Positions 1 to 13,339 are shown, counted from the first letter of the stretch. The stretch: 64,000 nt of DNA from Sphagnum magellanicum (GCA_021904315.1 CM038922.1:8345347-8409346), one strand, 5' to 3'. Numbers and translations are program-made. The notes: generated by a model not told the origin, from the sequence alone.

Positions 1-323
1 CCATCGATCGTTTGGACGAGCTAGAGGGTGTTTCCAAAGGCCATTATGTGCGTCGTCCACTAACCTTGACAGGTCTCCAGTCCTTGCAGTTCTTCAACTA
101 TGATCCCTCTGGTGAAATCCAAGCTGAAGCTTACTTTGCAGCTGCACCACTCACTGAAGGGTTGGCAGCAAGCTCTGTGCATATAGAAGCTTACACCAAG
201 AAGCAGACTGTCAATTACGTACCAAGAAAAGATAGGCCTCAGAATCGCACTTTTCTGGAACATGTGAATGCATGGATTGAGTCTCAATCACAGTCTGTCC
301 AAATGGAAGTATGCAGTAGATGA
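1..323 (+). CDS. gamma-glutamylcyclotransferase / AIG2-like protein, 3' part only
   Basis: The frame is open from base 3 (Ile-Asp-Arg-Leu-Asp-Glu-Leu-Glu-Gly) to a TGA at 321-323, giving about 106 C-terminal residues; the start lies outside the window. Two family marks are visible. RLDELEGV is the segment that carries the catalytic glutamate in gamma-glutamyl(amine)cyclotransferases, here probably codon 24-26. Near the end is YVPRKDRPQNRTFLEHV, which resembles the C-terminal signature of plant AIG2-like proteins such as At3g02910. Enzymes of this fold release 5-oxoproline from gamma-glutamyl dipeptides or gamma-glutamyl-amines; the plant substrate is often unproven. A TTG at 12 can be read as a start but is internal to the open frame. 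The assignment rests on motif recall without a search, so the family is likely and the exact substrate unknown. Confidence 0.72.
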   Translation, partial: IDRLDELEGVSKGHYVRRPLTLTGLQSLQFFNYDPSGEIQAEAYFAAAPLTEGLAASSVHIEAYTKKQTVNYVPRKDRPQNRTFLEHVNAWIESQSQSVQMEVCSR

Positions 324-1783
324 CCCACAAGCTAAAGCTTCTTCATCTCAAAGGTTTTTTGCTTCTTATAGAGTGCACTAGATCTCAATCATCAGCAGAT
401 CAGAGCTCAGCTTAGATCATCATCAGAATGTTCTCCAGGCTGGGCCCTGCACACGGAAACAGAAATCCTTCCCATCAATCAGAGATAGTCCAATTGCAGC
501 TTCAGGGATGGCCAAGTACCTGGATCAGGAACATAGCCAAAGCCAGGGGACACACATCATCATCAGATCTTCCTGGATCACACAAAACAAACCGAGTGCT
601 ATGTCATGAAGATGCATCTCAAAGCTTGCTGATGAACCTTGTTGTTGGCATCACTTGCCCAAAAGCAGCTTGTTCAAGAGCTTGACTTTGTTTCAAACTT
701 TTGTTGAGGATTTGTAAAAACTGAAGATGTCAGATCACACATACACAAAAGTTGATGAATTTCTCCATGACTTTTCCATCAATTCCTGCTCCTCTTGATC
801 AATTTAGATCTTCAACAGTCCAAAATACTTTGCAAATTTCCTCTGTGTGGCTTCTTCTTCAACTGTGCAGAATTGCTTCTTCTGTCCAGTATTGCATCTT
901 CTTCAACTGTGCACTAGTGATGGATGTGCAATGCAGCTGGTTAAGGGTCACAGAAACAAACGAACAGACCCGGACTGCAAATTATGGCTTCTTCTAATGG
1001 TGATGAAATTGGTAGGGTGGTAATAGTCATGGCCACCAGCAGCTTGTCAATTGTGATGAAGGTGATGATGATTTGACCACTTTGTGAGAATTTCTTGTTT
1101 AAAGGTTGCACTCATTTGTGATGTTACCTTCAAATTGTTTGTTGTTGTGCTTTTACATCTCTGGAATTTTTTCATACATTTTATGTATGTGTGTGTGTGG
1201 AGTGGTGTGTAGAATGGATATGTTGGGGTTGTTATGTGTAAGTAAGCATTGGAGGATTTCTCTTTGGAGAAGTTTGAGGGAAGAAATTATGAATGTGTGA
1301 CTCTGTGGAATGATCTCTACACTTCTGTGGGCTTCTTTGCTTCTTGAAAAGAAGGAAATGTTGAATTGTGTGTTAACGAACAGATACAATCAAAATAGGA
1401 CATATACATACAATCAAAATACAAATGTATTGTAAGGTCATTTTGCAAAAAGTTTGCTTGTGCATTGTATTGTGCAAAATATAACTCATATTTTGCAGTC
1501 AATTGTGGGTATGCTTTGTTTGTGTGATTTTGTCAGTTGTAATACAAAGTGTTTGGGCACAGGCACCAATCTAGTGGCATATGGCAATTTTTGTTTTGAC
1601 AGATAGGAACAAGCCATCAGGCCCAAGGGCCCTCTATTGGTGGGAGGAGGAAGCTATGACATTGTCAACTGACAAGATTGTGGTGTTAACTTATGTGTCA
1701 TCATCTCATAATGCCTCTATCATCAGGTTCAATCTCACATAGGAGACCTTCCACTGAATACCCCACAGGAGTCACCAAAGAGC
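324..1783. other. 3' UTR of the AIG2-like gene, then intergenic DNA
   Basis: The first few hundred bases are probably the 3' UTR of the preceding gene. Open frames here (for example 428-685 and 752-997) have no recognisable domain and unbiased composition. A GT-rich stretch lies near 1187-1210. I see no RNA gene or transposon protein. Confidence 0.4.
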
Positions 1784-1879
1784 TTTCTACAACTCCATAC
1801 ATGGACACCATTGTATTGCTTAACCACTTTATTTCTACAACTCCATACACAGACACCATTGTATTGCTTAACCACTTTC
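1784..1879. repeat. 48-bp tandem duplication
   Basis: A unit beginning TTTCTACAACTCCATAC starts at 1784 and again at 1832, and both copies end in TTGCTTAACCACTTT. The copies differ at only a few bases, so the duplication is fairly recent. Its 16-codon length keeps frames open on both strands, which explains the small ORFs seen there. Confidence 0.85.
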
Positions 1880-3637
1880 TTGCACACATAGTGGAGGGAG
1901 GAGAGAAGACAGGATGACCCCAATTCTGCATTGACCGAAAATTTACATAGTGGTTCTATGGTAGTCTGAAGGGTGCAAGCTGATTCACTCAGGTCTCCCA
2001 AACTACAACAGACAGAGCATGTTTGAACAAAACTTGAATGCTGAAAACTTCTGAAGAACAAACAGGAAATGGTCTCCAGAGAAAGGTCTTTCCATGATTA
2101 TGTAAATTTGTGGGTGTCCACATTGACTAGGTTTCTATTAAGGGGCTCATCATTTGAAGGCATTGTGGCATCATAAGTCATGGGTATGCATAGGGTACTT
2201 CAAGATGCACCCTTGGAAACTAGAGAGCTCCACAAAATGACAGATATTTTCTAATATGATGCCTTCACAATGTCCATCACTCTTGTGTGTCCATGTGTGC
2301 AGCATGTATCAATCTGTGTGGTCTTGCATGCAGTCTTACCAAAACAGAAAGTGCAAGCAACAAAAACAGGTTACCGCTTATTCCATGAGCTATTAAATGT
2401 ATGGCACTATATTGAATTGTATGCACAGGCAACAAACACAAAGCATCCCTGACGATACAGCCCACGGAAAGTACACTACCACAGCCCTTCAGGAAGTTTG
2501 TATTGCCGAAGTATTCAGAACCTGAAATCATTCTCAGCTGGTCGCTCTTCAACCGGAGGTTGACTAACCATTTTTGCACAGCTAATGCACAGGGTCAAAT
2601 GGGTTTTGCAATCAAATGTTGGTGGCGAATTGGAAGGGAAACACATAGGAATATACAAGCACAACAGATGTCATTGTAGTCATTTACAAATTGCCACAAT
2701 GTTGGATTGAAGAATGGGTAAGGTCACATTGTTAGGTTGAAAAATGGTTAAACTTAGGCCATTAAGCTGGCAACAAAACAAAAAATAAATCTAATGACTA
2801 CACTTACCCATGATTTCCAGCATGCATTTTCTTAATGCTCTACGAAATATGCACCTCTAGATGTGGAAGTTGGTGCACACAAAAAACCCCATGATATCAA
2901 ACTTGGTGAAGCAAATTGAACAATTTTACAAATGTACAAATAAACAACTACATTTAGATTATGTTTCTATTGTCATACCACAACCAAAGAGCTATGGCAT
3001 TAAGAGAATCATCAGTGCTACATACTAAAATCAGTGAAAATATGACAAAGTGCGAGTCTTCCACCTTCACCATCTCAAACTCACAAATGTCTCAATATGA
3101 TGTCCATGTCCACAAATGCCAAGAATTCCAGGGAACCCTGCCACTCCACCTCCTCTTAGATTGATCACCACAATGACAAACTTTGTTCAAATCTACCAAG
3201 GTTTTACTGTCCAAGGACCTGTAGTCTAATTTCATTTGGGCCATTGTAGCTTTCTCAAAGCCAACTTAGATTAGTTAGGGGTGCGCTTTTCCCTCAGCTA
3301 GAAAAATTTCCATCTGATTGCAAACAAATCCAATTTGCACATACAAGAGATTTCCTATCCTCCCTAATTATTGATTAGGAATTAATAGAAGAAATGTTTT
3401 TACTGTTTATGAGCACATGTTTACATCCTGCAATGCAATATTTGTGTTGTTGGATTGCTACTTCAAAACAAAAGCCGTAGAAGGAAAGTTGCATTCTACT
3501 GAGATGTATGAAGAAATTGGAGATGGATAATCAAAGCTTCTCACCAATCTCTTTTTTTACATATATTGCAATCACATCACATGAATGTGCTAATTGCTAA
3601 CCATGCCTACCTTTCTCAATGATTTCAACATGAACTC
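1880..3637. other. intergenic, nothing recognised
   Basis: AT-rich single-copy-looking sequence. No open frame longer than about 100 codons, no conserved domain and no obvious repeat. Confidence 0.4.
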
Positions 3638-3850
3638 GGGTTCTCTGGAAACAATCTCCCACCAATGGATAGCAGATTTTTATTTGTCCTTGGGTTGTGT
3701 GGAAACAATAATTGCTACTGCGAATGGATTGAAGATCATTATCTTGTCCCTGGGTTATCTGCAAACATTAGCTTGCTAATGGATAGCAGATTTTCAGTGT
3801 CATTGGGTTATGTGCAACTATGGTCTTGCTGATTTTCCAAAGTAGCAAGC
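3638..3850. repeat. degenerate ~55-bp tandem repeat, about 3.5 copies
   Basis: Units start with GGGTT at 3638, 3692, 3752 and 3805 (spacing 54, 60 and 53). They share the elements TGGAAACAAT, AATGGATAGCAGATTTT and TTGTCCTTGGGTT. Divergence between copies is high. Confidence 0.65.
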
Positions 3851-5745
3851 AAGCTGTAAGAGAATGCTCTCTGCAGTGATGTTTTTGAATGACTGCTTTA
3901 TACTCCACATCCTCATACACAATTGTGTATCATTTGCACCATTGTGTGTGATTGTTGTGTAGTCTTGTGTGTAGACATAAAACACAAAGTTTCCATGGAA
4001 AAGCAAGTTGATGTCACAAATCATACGTATGTTGATATTTTTCCAACCAACAACATTCAACATTGCTGTCCTTTACATCTTCTTCCTTCACCCACATATT
4101 ATCCATTGTCTTTTGACCAAAGTTTGATCACAAAATCAAGTAGATCCAATACATGATTTAAGAATTTTTTCTTGTACTCTTGAAAGAATTAAGCTTGACA
4201 CCACACTGAACTCATTGCAATATTTAGTATATTATGCCTCTCATAACCAATGTTGTCCAGTTCTTGGTTTTGATAAGAACCTTAAGTTTGGGTTTTTACT
4301 GTTCCACTTTTTTTTAAGGAACCTTCAGTGCAGTTCTGCGAAACCTAACAACTCATGCATTAGGAATTGGCCAGAGAGACAGACCAGTACCCTGAACCAG
4401 CTGGTTGCAGCTTGTAACTTGTCACACCTGCAGGAATCGTGACCTTCGCTATGGCAGGGTTTGAGGTTCACAAATAACCTTGTGTACAGTTTTCAAGCAT
4501 TCTCTTTGGGCACACAACTTCAATTAGAGGTAACAATTGACAATCTCTGTGCAGGTACAGATGCTCAACTTACAATCTGCAGAAAATTTGATCAGATTTA
4601 TGTGCGACAAACCCTTAGGATATGCTGGTCTCCATGGCAACACATTGTTGCAAAATTCCTGTAAGCAGCAAGAATGCTGAATTAGCTACAAACCAACTAA
4701 AAAACTTAAAATGGGCTCTTAGGTATTCCTTGCAGAAAGAGTTGCTTTTGTTACTAAGATGGGGATAAAGAGGTGCCATTTTTTATTTTTTATTTTTTGG
4801 AGTCTCAGGATACACTACACCATTCTTAATTCCTTCATCATCTTTTGCAAGTGTGTGCAATTTAACAAGCATTGTGGGAGATGCTGCCTATTTCATGGAG
4901 TTGTATACCAAACCTAAAAGGAGTTAGCAGAAACGAGATCCAGAGGATTCAAATGCTGAAATTATGATCAAAAGATGTACTATAAAGTTGCAGGACAAAA
5001 TGAACTTTGACTAGGATATGCTGCAGAGCAGCATGGCTATGGGTGATTGATGGGCACAGATTGCAGACTTACAGACTCTATGAAATACAGGATGAGCCAA
5101 TTGTGATTCTCTACTTCCATACATGTGAGCAGCAGGTGACAACTCCCCTGGGATCTTGAAATTGAGGAGAATCTACGCTGCCCCAACCACTCAAGCTTTG
5201 GCTTGAACCAGTCTATATTGTGCATTCAGGTATCCACTCAAGATTGCTCCTTGCTACCCTCAGTCGGTCGGTCCTTCCTAAGTGAGGGGTTAGTGATGAG
5301 TTCCTTCCTGCTCTCTCTATTCAAGCCATTGGGGGTTTGCATTGCACCAGAGACATGTGAATAGATGAAGTTTATGTAAAGCATTGAGAAGACATACTTG
5401 GAACTGGTTGCGAGGGCACTAGGAATGTAGATATTTCTATGATCATCTGGATATTATTCATTGATTATCATCGAGGCATGTCTGCATTAAGGTTAAGATG
5501 GGGTGGAAATCCTTCTTCTCATGTTTAGCTTCCAGCCTTATGGTCTATAGGACTGGAGATGTTACAAGCATAATTAATGGAAGGCGAGGAGAACCTCAAG
5601 TACATCAAACCAATTCTTTAGGAACTTGATGTGGATATTGTTTTTCACCATTCTCCCATCATTGCCAATTACAGGTTCTCTTCTAAAGTAGTATACATCC
5701 ATAGGCTTGAATTTGTGTGTGACTTTGTCAAGAAATTTGGCCAGT
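3851..5745. other. intergenic, nothing recognised
   Basis: No convincing gene. A single GAACCAGCTGGTT palindrome occurs near 4396-4408, resembling the units clustered at 16 kb. The remainder is unremarkable AT-rich sequence. Confidence 0.35.
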
Positions 5746-5836
5746 TGAAGTACCTGAATTTGTATGGGAGCATGATGAGCAAGAGCACGAATCAAGAGCT
5801 TTGATGGACTATGAATTGGATGTTGATCCACTGCAG
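5746..5836 (+). repeat. copy A of a ~90-bp dispersed duplication
   Basis: This segment matches 16606-16693 at roughly 85-90% identity with one 3-base indel, in the same orientation. The + frame is open through 30 codons in both copies (around PEFVWEHDEQE in this one, PEVVWEHEQE in the other) and both end in CTGCAG. Nearly all base differences change the amino acid, which argues against protein selection. It could be an exon scrap or part of a non-coding element. I do not recognise the peptide. Confidence 0.6.
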
Positions 5837-6688
5837 TACAACAATATGGATGCATTTGGGCCTTGTCATTCCAGATTGTCCTTCAGGTACTGCACTTGTA
5901 TGAAGACTGGGTGGCAAAAGCTCGAGGGTATTTGAAGAAAACAATAACTGTAGAATTTAGAAAACCGGAGGTTTTTAGGGTTTGAGTGAAGAGAGCTCAA
6001 GCTTTCTAATGCACATTCTCCATTGTTGCAAATTGTAAACCTCCTTGAATGCGACCTCGGCCGGAACACTAGACGTTGCAGCCATTTTGACGAGCGCTTT
6101 TACTCAACACTCATGATGGCAGGGGCGTAAACTGTCAAGGATGACAAAGAAAGTAATTTGTAATTTTGAATTTTTAAAAAATAACAACAATTCTCTTTTT
6201 TTTTCCATTCAATGCGCATTATCATCTCTCTTCTTTGTTTGCATTTTGTGTGGTGCTATGTGTATGTGATATCTCTCTCCAATCACTTTTTTCTACATTT
6301 ATCATTTATTTCTTCTAGGAGCTTGGGAGCTCAAGGTTTGAAGTTTGAATCTTCACCGCAAGTCGTCATCTCTACTTACTTGTTTCCTCATCGAACGCCT
6401 TCACCTTTGAAATGACAACCACTGCCATTGCAACGTCCCCCTTTTATTTCTACTACCTACTACTGCCATGGCATCTTCTTCAATTGGGATCTCAAGTGCT
6501 AGCGCCCAAGGCACTAAAACTAATGTTGTTTATGTTGTTGTTAGACCCATTGCAAGTTACGATAACAACAATAGCGACATCAATGGCTTGGCTTGGAACT
6601 TGAGCTTCATAGCAATGACGACCTTCCTGACCAAGAAGAGCTGCTGGAAACAATGAAGAAGAAGTTTGTTTGGTGAAAGCCTCACCAA
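5837..6688. other. intergenic, no supported gene
   Basis: A - strand frame starting at 6085 reads MAATSSVPAEVAFKEVYNL and stops after 36 codons. Nothing downstream continues it, so it is left uncalled. The stretch 6180-6690 is AT-rich and leads into the hAT-like relic. Confidence 0.3.
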
Positions 6689-7834
6689 AGGATCTCACAC
6701 ACTTGGGTGTTCTTCAAGGTAAACAACAATCAACAAGTTGATTTGAAGTAAAGCCAAGTCATGCGATGCATTGTTTGCCATAAAAAGACAATCGGCCCTA
6801 AAATTATGGCCTTGCACACAAGGTGTCATAAAGGCTTCATCATGTTCATCACGTACAGTAAGTCCAATGGCATATCTGCCATGACAAAGCATGTGGAACA
6901 AGACCATGCCTCTTTGTTAAGGCAATTTAAAGAAGAGCTTGGGTTTCATTCCTGACCATCTTCCGATTGTGAACTTCCAACTAAGCAACAACAAGTAGCC
7001 CCAAGCTCCATTTTGGGTTTTTTTTCCTCCCCACTCCCTTTCCCAAAAGATCATGAAATGCAAAAAAGGTTTTTGGAAGATTTTTGGAAGATGCAATGTT
7101 GTTCATGATTAAGAGTTTTTTGCCACTAAGGACTATGGAGTTTGTTTGGTTCCAAAGGTTGGCTCTCCGGTTATGCCCGAAGGTGAGCTTTTCGCCTAGA
7201 AGGGTTTTTGCTGAAAAGGATTTTCCTTCCTTGGTGAACACAACCTCGACCAAATTTGTGCAACTTGGCTTGGCAAAATGTTTGACCTCCACCTGCACTT
7301 TTGATTTGTGGATGTCCAAGGGGGGCCATGATGTCTTTGTAATGGTTGTTAATTTTCTATCCATTAGTTCAGAGCCGAAGCACGTCATGATTGGGTTATT
7401 TAAGGCCAACGATACAAACGGTGCTACCATGGCCATGAAGCTAAAACAAATTTGGGCTCACCTAAAAGATTATGGCCTATGTCAAGGATGAAGGCTCCAA
7501 CTTGGACACTTGTGCTCAAGCTTTAAAAATAGTTGTGTTTTGTGTAGGTCTTGACACAATAGAACCATTTGATGGCTATTGTTTTGGGCACGCACTATCA
7601 AAGGTATGCCAATATGTGACATCTAATGAGAAGGTGGCTCATGGGTTACTATATGCATCTATCAAATCTACCCAAGTAGATGTCCAAAAGCACATCACAT
7701 GGCCAAAAAAATGTGACAAGGGACAACAAGCATGGGAGAAGCCATGCATGGATTTTGGTCTCAACCCCCACAAATTGAACACCCCTGTGAAGATGAGGTA
7801 CATGGAAATTTTCCATTTTTATTTTTATTTTTAG
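6689..7834 (+). pseudogene. broken hAT-like transposase (zf-BED/DUF659 type), copy 1
   Basis: Three separate frames together show the order seen in plant hAT-like transposases. Around 6761-6955 is a BED-like zinc-finger remnant (CIVC, then KSNGISAMTKHVEQDH). At 7084-7491 is the central part with LFMIKSFLPLR, FDLWMSKGGHDVFVMVVNF and PKHVMIGLF. At 7472-7797 is VKDEGSNLDT, CFGHALSKVCQYV and VQKHITWPKKCDKG. A frameshift separates the second and third pieces near 7470-7490. The reading ends at PVKMR|GTACAT, a possible splice donor at 7798. The same family is present on the other strand at 42.3-43.2 kb. No catalytic C-terminal half or terminal inverted repeats were found, so it cannot be autonomous. 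Confidence 0.8.
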
Positions 7835-9529
7835 GGTTGGTGGATTTTTTTATAAATATTTTTTTTTCCAATGCCCATTTATTATAAAGGGATTTTTTCA
7901 AACATGATTTTTGATAAAAAAAAATTCAGCACCCACATCTTTGAATGGCCGTTTTGTGAATTTCTTTTCAGGGGGTGACTTTTTATGATGGCCAAGCTTG
8001 TGATTTTGATTTAGGGTTTGGTCTACCATTGTGAGAAAATAAAAGGTTATGCCAATTTCCAACAAGTCAATTTTAGTAGCAATTATTTTTTGTTTAATAT
8101 CCTCGATGATGTCTTTTGTTTGATGTCTTCCACATTATCTTTTGTTTGATGTTCTCCCACCAACACACCTGCATCACTCTCCATTCTGCCTCTTATCTTC
8201 CCTTCCACTATCAATTATGCAAACCTCCATTCAATGTTGCAGCTCCCTCCACCATCCATAACTCAATGCAAATCTATTATCCATAACACACAAACAAACA
8301 AGACTTCCTACCCATGTGTTCCTTGCAGCAGTGACGAAATAATTTCGACTGTTAGCATGCAAAAAGTTGACAGCCACTAAAAGCAAACAAAAAAAACAAA
8401 ACCCTAAAAACTCGTTGTGTTCACATTATCAAAGTGATTTTCTGTCTTGTCACATTTGCATCAATTTCTTCTAACAAATTTGATTTTGCTTTACATGCAC
8501 CTACAAGGTCAAAAAGCTTAGAACACCCAACCCTTGGATCAACAGGTCAACTTTTGTTCACAAAAATCATTCGATCAAAATGTTTAGTTTGCAAACAACA
8601 CCTTCGAAGTGCAATGAGGATTTCGACAATGGAAAAAATTTGCTTCGTCTCAATTTGGCTTGTTGGAATCCCAAGGATTTGTTGAGTTGGCATTCCCACC
8701 ACTGGGTACCTCTTCTCATGGATGCACCACCAAAACAATGCGTATTTGTAGGTGTTCGCATCAACAAGGTGGTGGTGGAATCTATCAAACTCTCATGCCA
8801 CTTTCTAAAATATACCTTTCACACTAGTTTTTGAGGTCTGATAAATCATCATTGTCACCTCCATCATCCTGCATTTGAACCTCCACCTCTCGCAAAAAAG
8901 GGATCATCACCTTGTAACACTACACCAACAAAGGCTTCTCAAATGAACATCATACTCCTTGACCAATGTAGATGCAGGTTCATGACTTAGGTAATTCACC
9001 ACCAACCACATACTCTTGAACCGGGGATCAAGCATTAACACCAACATATTGTGCCCTTTTTTTTCAAATGTATATATAAAACAGGGGAAAGGTTGAAAAA
9101 CTTTTAGAATTTTTCACTTCATGCAAATCACCAACTTTGCCACTCTACATCAAACACACTTGCCTATGGATCACTCATGCCATCAGGGTTAACTGCATGA
9201 CTAATCTCATCACGAACTTCACATGTCTTGGTGATGATGAACTACAGCGTGTCCTCAAGTGACCAATGTCCGCAACTTTGATTCATGACACAACTAATCA
9301 TGATTGATGACAACATTTTCATCATTGCTTCACATATTGCCCAAGTTCTTGGAGACAAAATATGACTCTACAAAGCTGTCGTTTGTCAATTATAACACAA
9401 CGCAATCGCATGTTGATAGGTCAATGCATCTTGAAACAACAAAACACACTTGCAAACCTATTTAAAAGCCCAATCATAACCACAAAAACTCACCTTAATT
9501 CAATTGAACCCATTAATCAACCCCAAATT
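7835..9529. other. intergenic, possibly intron or tail of the hAT-like relic
   Basis: Poly-T-rich sequence follows the possible donor at 7798. The hAT-like C-terminal part was not found here. From about 8100 the sequence is plain AT-rich DNA without coding signal. Confidence 0.35.
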
Positions 9530-10790
9530 AATCACATCAAACCATTAAACATTTGAACTTTGAACCTTAATTTAAATGGGGCATAACAAATTTGAAATCA
9601 ATGAAAGAAACCCAACGATAACTCAAAAAATTCACCTTTTAAATCAACCAACTCCATCAAAGGTTTATAAAAATATTTCATCAAGGCATTAATGATCTGA
9701 ATATTTGAACCCTAATTCAAACAGGGCATAACAAAGGTCAAATCAATGAAAGAAACATGATCATAACCCAAGAAGCTCACCGTATATCAACCAACTTTAG
9801 TAAGGGTTTATAAAAATCTTTCATTGAGCCATTAATGATCTAAACATTTGAACCTTAATTCAAAATTGGGCATAATATAATTGAAATCGATGGAAAAAAA
9901 CCCCTTCATAACCAAAAAAAAGCAACTTAAATCAACCAACTCCATCAAGGATTTATTAAAGTATTTTATCAAGCCACTAAGCATCTGAACATCTGAACCC
10001 TAATTTAAATGGGGCATAATAAAGTTGAAATCAAAGATGGAAACCCAATCATAACTTGGGAAGCTCACAAAAAATAAAACAAGGCAACAAATGGTTTATA
10101 AATAATTTACATTAGGCATATGTACCTATAAAACTCTAATTTAAATGGGGCATAATCAAGCTGAAATCAAAGATGGAAACCCAATCACAACTTGGGAAGC
10201 TCACAAAAAATAAACTGAGGCAACAAATGGCTTACAAATAATTTACATTGAACATATGTACATCTAAAATCTGAACCTTAATTTAAATGGGGCATAACAA
10301 AGCTGAAAGCAAAGATGGAAACCCAATCACAACCCAAGAAACTCGCTTAAAATAATATGAGGTCACAAATGGTTTGTAAATAATTTACATTAAACATTTG
10401 AACATTTGAAATCTGAACCTTAATTTAAATGGGACATAATAGAGCTGAAATCAAACAAAAAAACCCAATCACATCTTGGGAAGTTACCCTAAAATAATCC
10501 AAGGCCACAAATGGTTATAAATAAGTTACATTAAACATCTAAACATTTGAACCCTAATTTGAATGGGCAAAACAAAGTTGAAATCAAGCAAAACAAATTC
10601 ATTAAATTCAATAAAGTTCATTTAAAATCAACCGAAGCCACAAATAGTTTATAAATAGATCACATTTATAATGATATATGAACATATGAACCTTAATTTG
10701 AATGGGCATCATAAAAGAACTGAAATCAAACAAAACAATTTCATTAGATTTAGTGAAACTCACTTAAAATCTGTGGTGGCAAATCTCATT
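9530..10790. repeat. ~140-bp tandem array, nine degenerate copies
   Basis: A core resembling TTAATTTAAATGGGGCATAA recurs with its GGGCAT part at about 9578, 9723, 9868, 10011, 10147, 10289, 10431, 10564 and 10703, spacing 133-145 bp. Each unit also holds a CATYTGAACC block, a TGAAATCAA(A) block, an ACCCAATCA(C/T)AAC block and a GGTTTATAAAT block in the same order. Central copies (10011-10431) are most alike, edge copies most diverged. No coding frame runs through it. Confidence 0.88.
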
Positions 10791-12026
10791 TTAACTTAAT
10801 TGAGGCCATTAAGGAGTTGAAAATGAAAAAAAAAACCACATGAGCTAAAATCAAATGAATGAGGCATCTAAAGAGCTTTTAAAAAAATAATCAATGATGG
10901 GAAATTTCACATGAAGAGTTTGTTTCTTATTCTTCTTTTTTTGACAAGGCAAGAAAAGAACCCTAATTGATACAACCTGTCAAATTTTGTATGAGAGAAT
11001 TAAAGGTTTAAGGTTTAACGTCATAATGTGCTAGAGCTGATCATCTTGCCTATCTATAGTGCTCTTATAATTGAGATGCAAACTCATATTTTTGAACTGC
11101 CACCTCTTGGAATAAGAAAGGTGGTGGTGGCCATTGGCCACTATTATTGCAAAGGCATCTCTTACCTTATCTCTTGATTTTCTTTCTTCTTGTTAGCATT
11201 TTTAAGAGATAGGAGGATGGACTACTAAGCCAATAGTTACTAAATTCTACTCACCAATGATTTAGCAAAATAGGCAAGTTGTTCTTAAAAAGGATAAAAA
11301 CTAGAAGGGGTTGATGCTGAGGAATGATGAAAACAAATGAAGTTTGAGTTGTAGAAATACAAGTATGCATTTGGGAAGGGGACCTTTGTTGCAACACCTT
11401 GAATCCATGTTGTAGGATAGTTGTTTAAATGAATACTAGAATCCTTAGTGGGGTGTCCTTGGGTTAGACAAAACAAGATGAATGAGGACATGAATAGGGG
11501 AACTCTTAGAGATGTATATGTAGCCCATTCTTGCACAAGAATTTTTTTGTTCATGATTGGTTCTAAGTGAGCCTGATAGATATTGTTCATACCACGATCA
11601 AAACATGTAGATCCAGATGTTTCTAAGATTTAGGGTTTATTAGATGAAGGATTTGATGATACGTTGCATTGTTGCATTAATGGGAGAAAGGGTTAGCAAC
11701 TCATATTGACTAAAAAAACCTTGAGAGTTCTGACCTCAAGCCATACCTCAACAAGTTTTAAACTTTTAATGTATTGACTAATATATGGCAGCCAGTTGTG
11801 TATGGCCAGTATGGCAAGTGTGAAAGGACTCACACAACTGTGACAAATTGGCAATCTACATATACAGAACTTTGTTCTGTTAAAATCAGTAAAATCCAGC
11901 AAAATTTTTGATGACAATGGGTTATAATGCAAGTGATGGGATTAATTAAAAAATTCTAGTGTTTCTGGCTATGCTTAGAAGTTTCACACGCATAAAACTT
12001 TGTTTTTTTAACAATCCCTTTTCTTT
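10791..12026. other. possible 5' LTR region of the Ty3/gypsy element
   Basis: No gene seen. A 5' LTR would be expected to end shortly before the primer-binding-site-like sequence at 12027, perhaps at the ...TTTTTTTAACA near 12013. Its left edge could not be set because no 3' LTR copy is visible for comparison. Confidence 0.3.
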
Positions 12027-12041
12027 TGGTATCAAAGTAAG
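12027..12041 (+). other. primer-binding-site-like sequence (tRNA-iMet)
   Basis: TGGTATCAAAGTAAG closely resembles the start of the common plant LTR-retrotransposon primer site TGGTATCAGAGC. It lies upstream of gag on the same strand, as expected. With two mismatches it is suggestive only. Confidence 0.45.
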
Positions 12042-13339
12042 TTTTGTTCTGTCACAATGTTGAAACTCCCATACAGTTGGAGTATGACAACAAATAGGAT
12101 AGTATGTCATCATCCAGTGAGAATGAGATTGGAATAAATGATGTTACATAGGAAATCCATGAACACCAATTAGTTGTCAGGTTTGATTATCCAAGAAGGC
12201 AGGACAAACCTCAATTAGGAGCCCTAATTCTACGTTTCTGTTGGGATTTGGCATAATGATGATTGTGGGCGTAAATCTTGATGAAGCTTGGATTTGGGAT
12301 GTTATAGTGGAGATAGCCCATAATGGTTTCTGAACCCATGCTCAAGTTTGGATGAGGATAAGAAATGGAGCAAGGGGTTGGGAATCAACTTTAAAGTTAC
12401 AGAGGCAATATCATTACACCTCATACCTTGCGTAGAATCTCATCTTCAATTCCTAAAAGACATAGTAGTACACCTAGAATAGGAGACATTTGGATTCCCC
12501 AGCTTTTTGTCTCACTTAACCACTTTGTTAGACTTTACATACTTGGTGTAGAAGACTTGTTTCAAAATGGAGATCATGTTATTAGGGTGGAGCACATTAG
12601 ATCAAAATCTTGCATCATGAGTTGGAGAATATGGTGAGATACGAAGCAAAAGTTGCAATACCAACTAGAGTCTACAGATGAGCAAAATTTCTCAACCCTA
12701 CCGTATGATATCATGCCTTTGAGACCCATGAAGGAGGGAGATCAATTTGAATTCTTGGGCTAATATTAAGATGATAGATGGTAATGACTAAGGTAATGAT
12801 AGATGGTAATAAATTCTGTAATTCAGTCTACCATCTTGGAGGTTGATGAAAAAGGATTATCATGAAATCTTTAAAAATTGGCTCATTAGGAATCTTTAGG
12901 GTTCTCATCTCTGAGAGGCATGGGGTGTGACCGCCTTGAGGTAAAAGTAAGGTATGATGCTATTAACATGATTGATGTTGGTTTCTCTTATCAATCAACA
13001 TTATGGTTGAAAACCAATGTAAGGTCTGATAAACAAGAGTGGGTACCTATCTAATCCAGCGAGTACCGTTTCTAGTCCTAGGTCTTTCTTTAAAACTCAA
13101 CTCAAGATAGGATGTAGAATATTCAGGGTGCGTAGATATTGGGTGTAGTATCAAAGTATATTGCAACAAGATGTGGACAACCATTTGATCAAGGAGAAGT
13201 GGAACTAGTGGATTTGTAGCAAATTACATTGAAATTAAAATTGGAAGTTGCAAAATGACTAGCCCTCAGGGTATGGATGAATTATTCTAGGGAAGAGACC
13301 AAGAGGATATCAATGACTAGGCAAAAAAACTTACTATGG

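Noticed and set aside
428..685. 85-codon frame after the AIG2-like stop codon
   Set aside because: Most likely 3' UTR; no recognisable content.
1693..2061. Overlapping + and - frames of 74-108 codons
   Set aside because: Kept open by a 48-bp tandem duplication, a multiple of three; no domain on either strand.
5574..6085. Small - strand frames, including one starting MAATSS
   Set aside because: They stop early, do not connect by plausible splice sites, and the only shared segment is better read as a dispersed repeat.
9530..10790. Possible CRISPR-like array
   Set aside because: Units are degenerate along their whole length with no short constant repeat and unique spacers; the DNA is a eukaryotic nuclear type.
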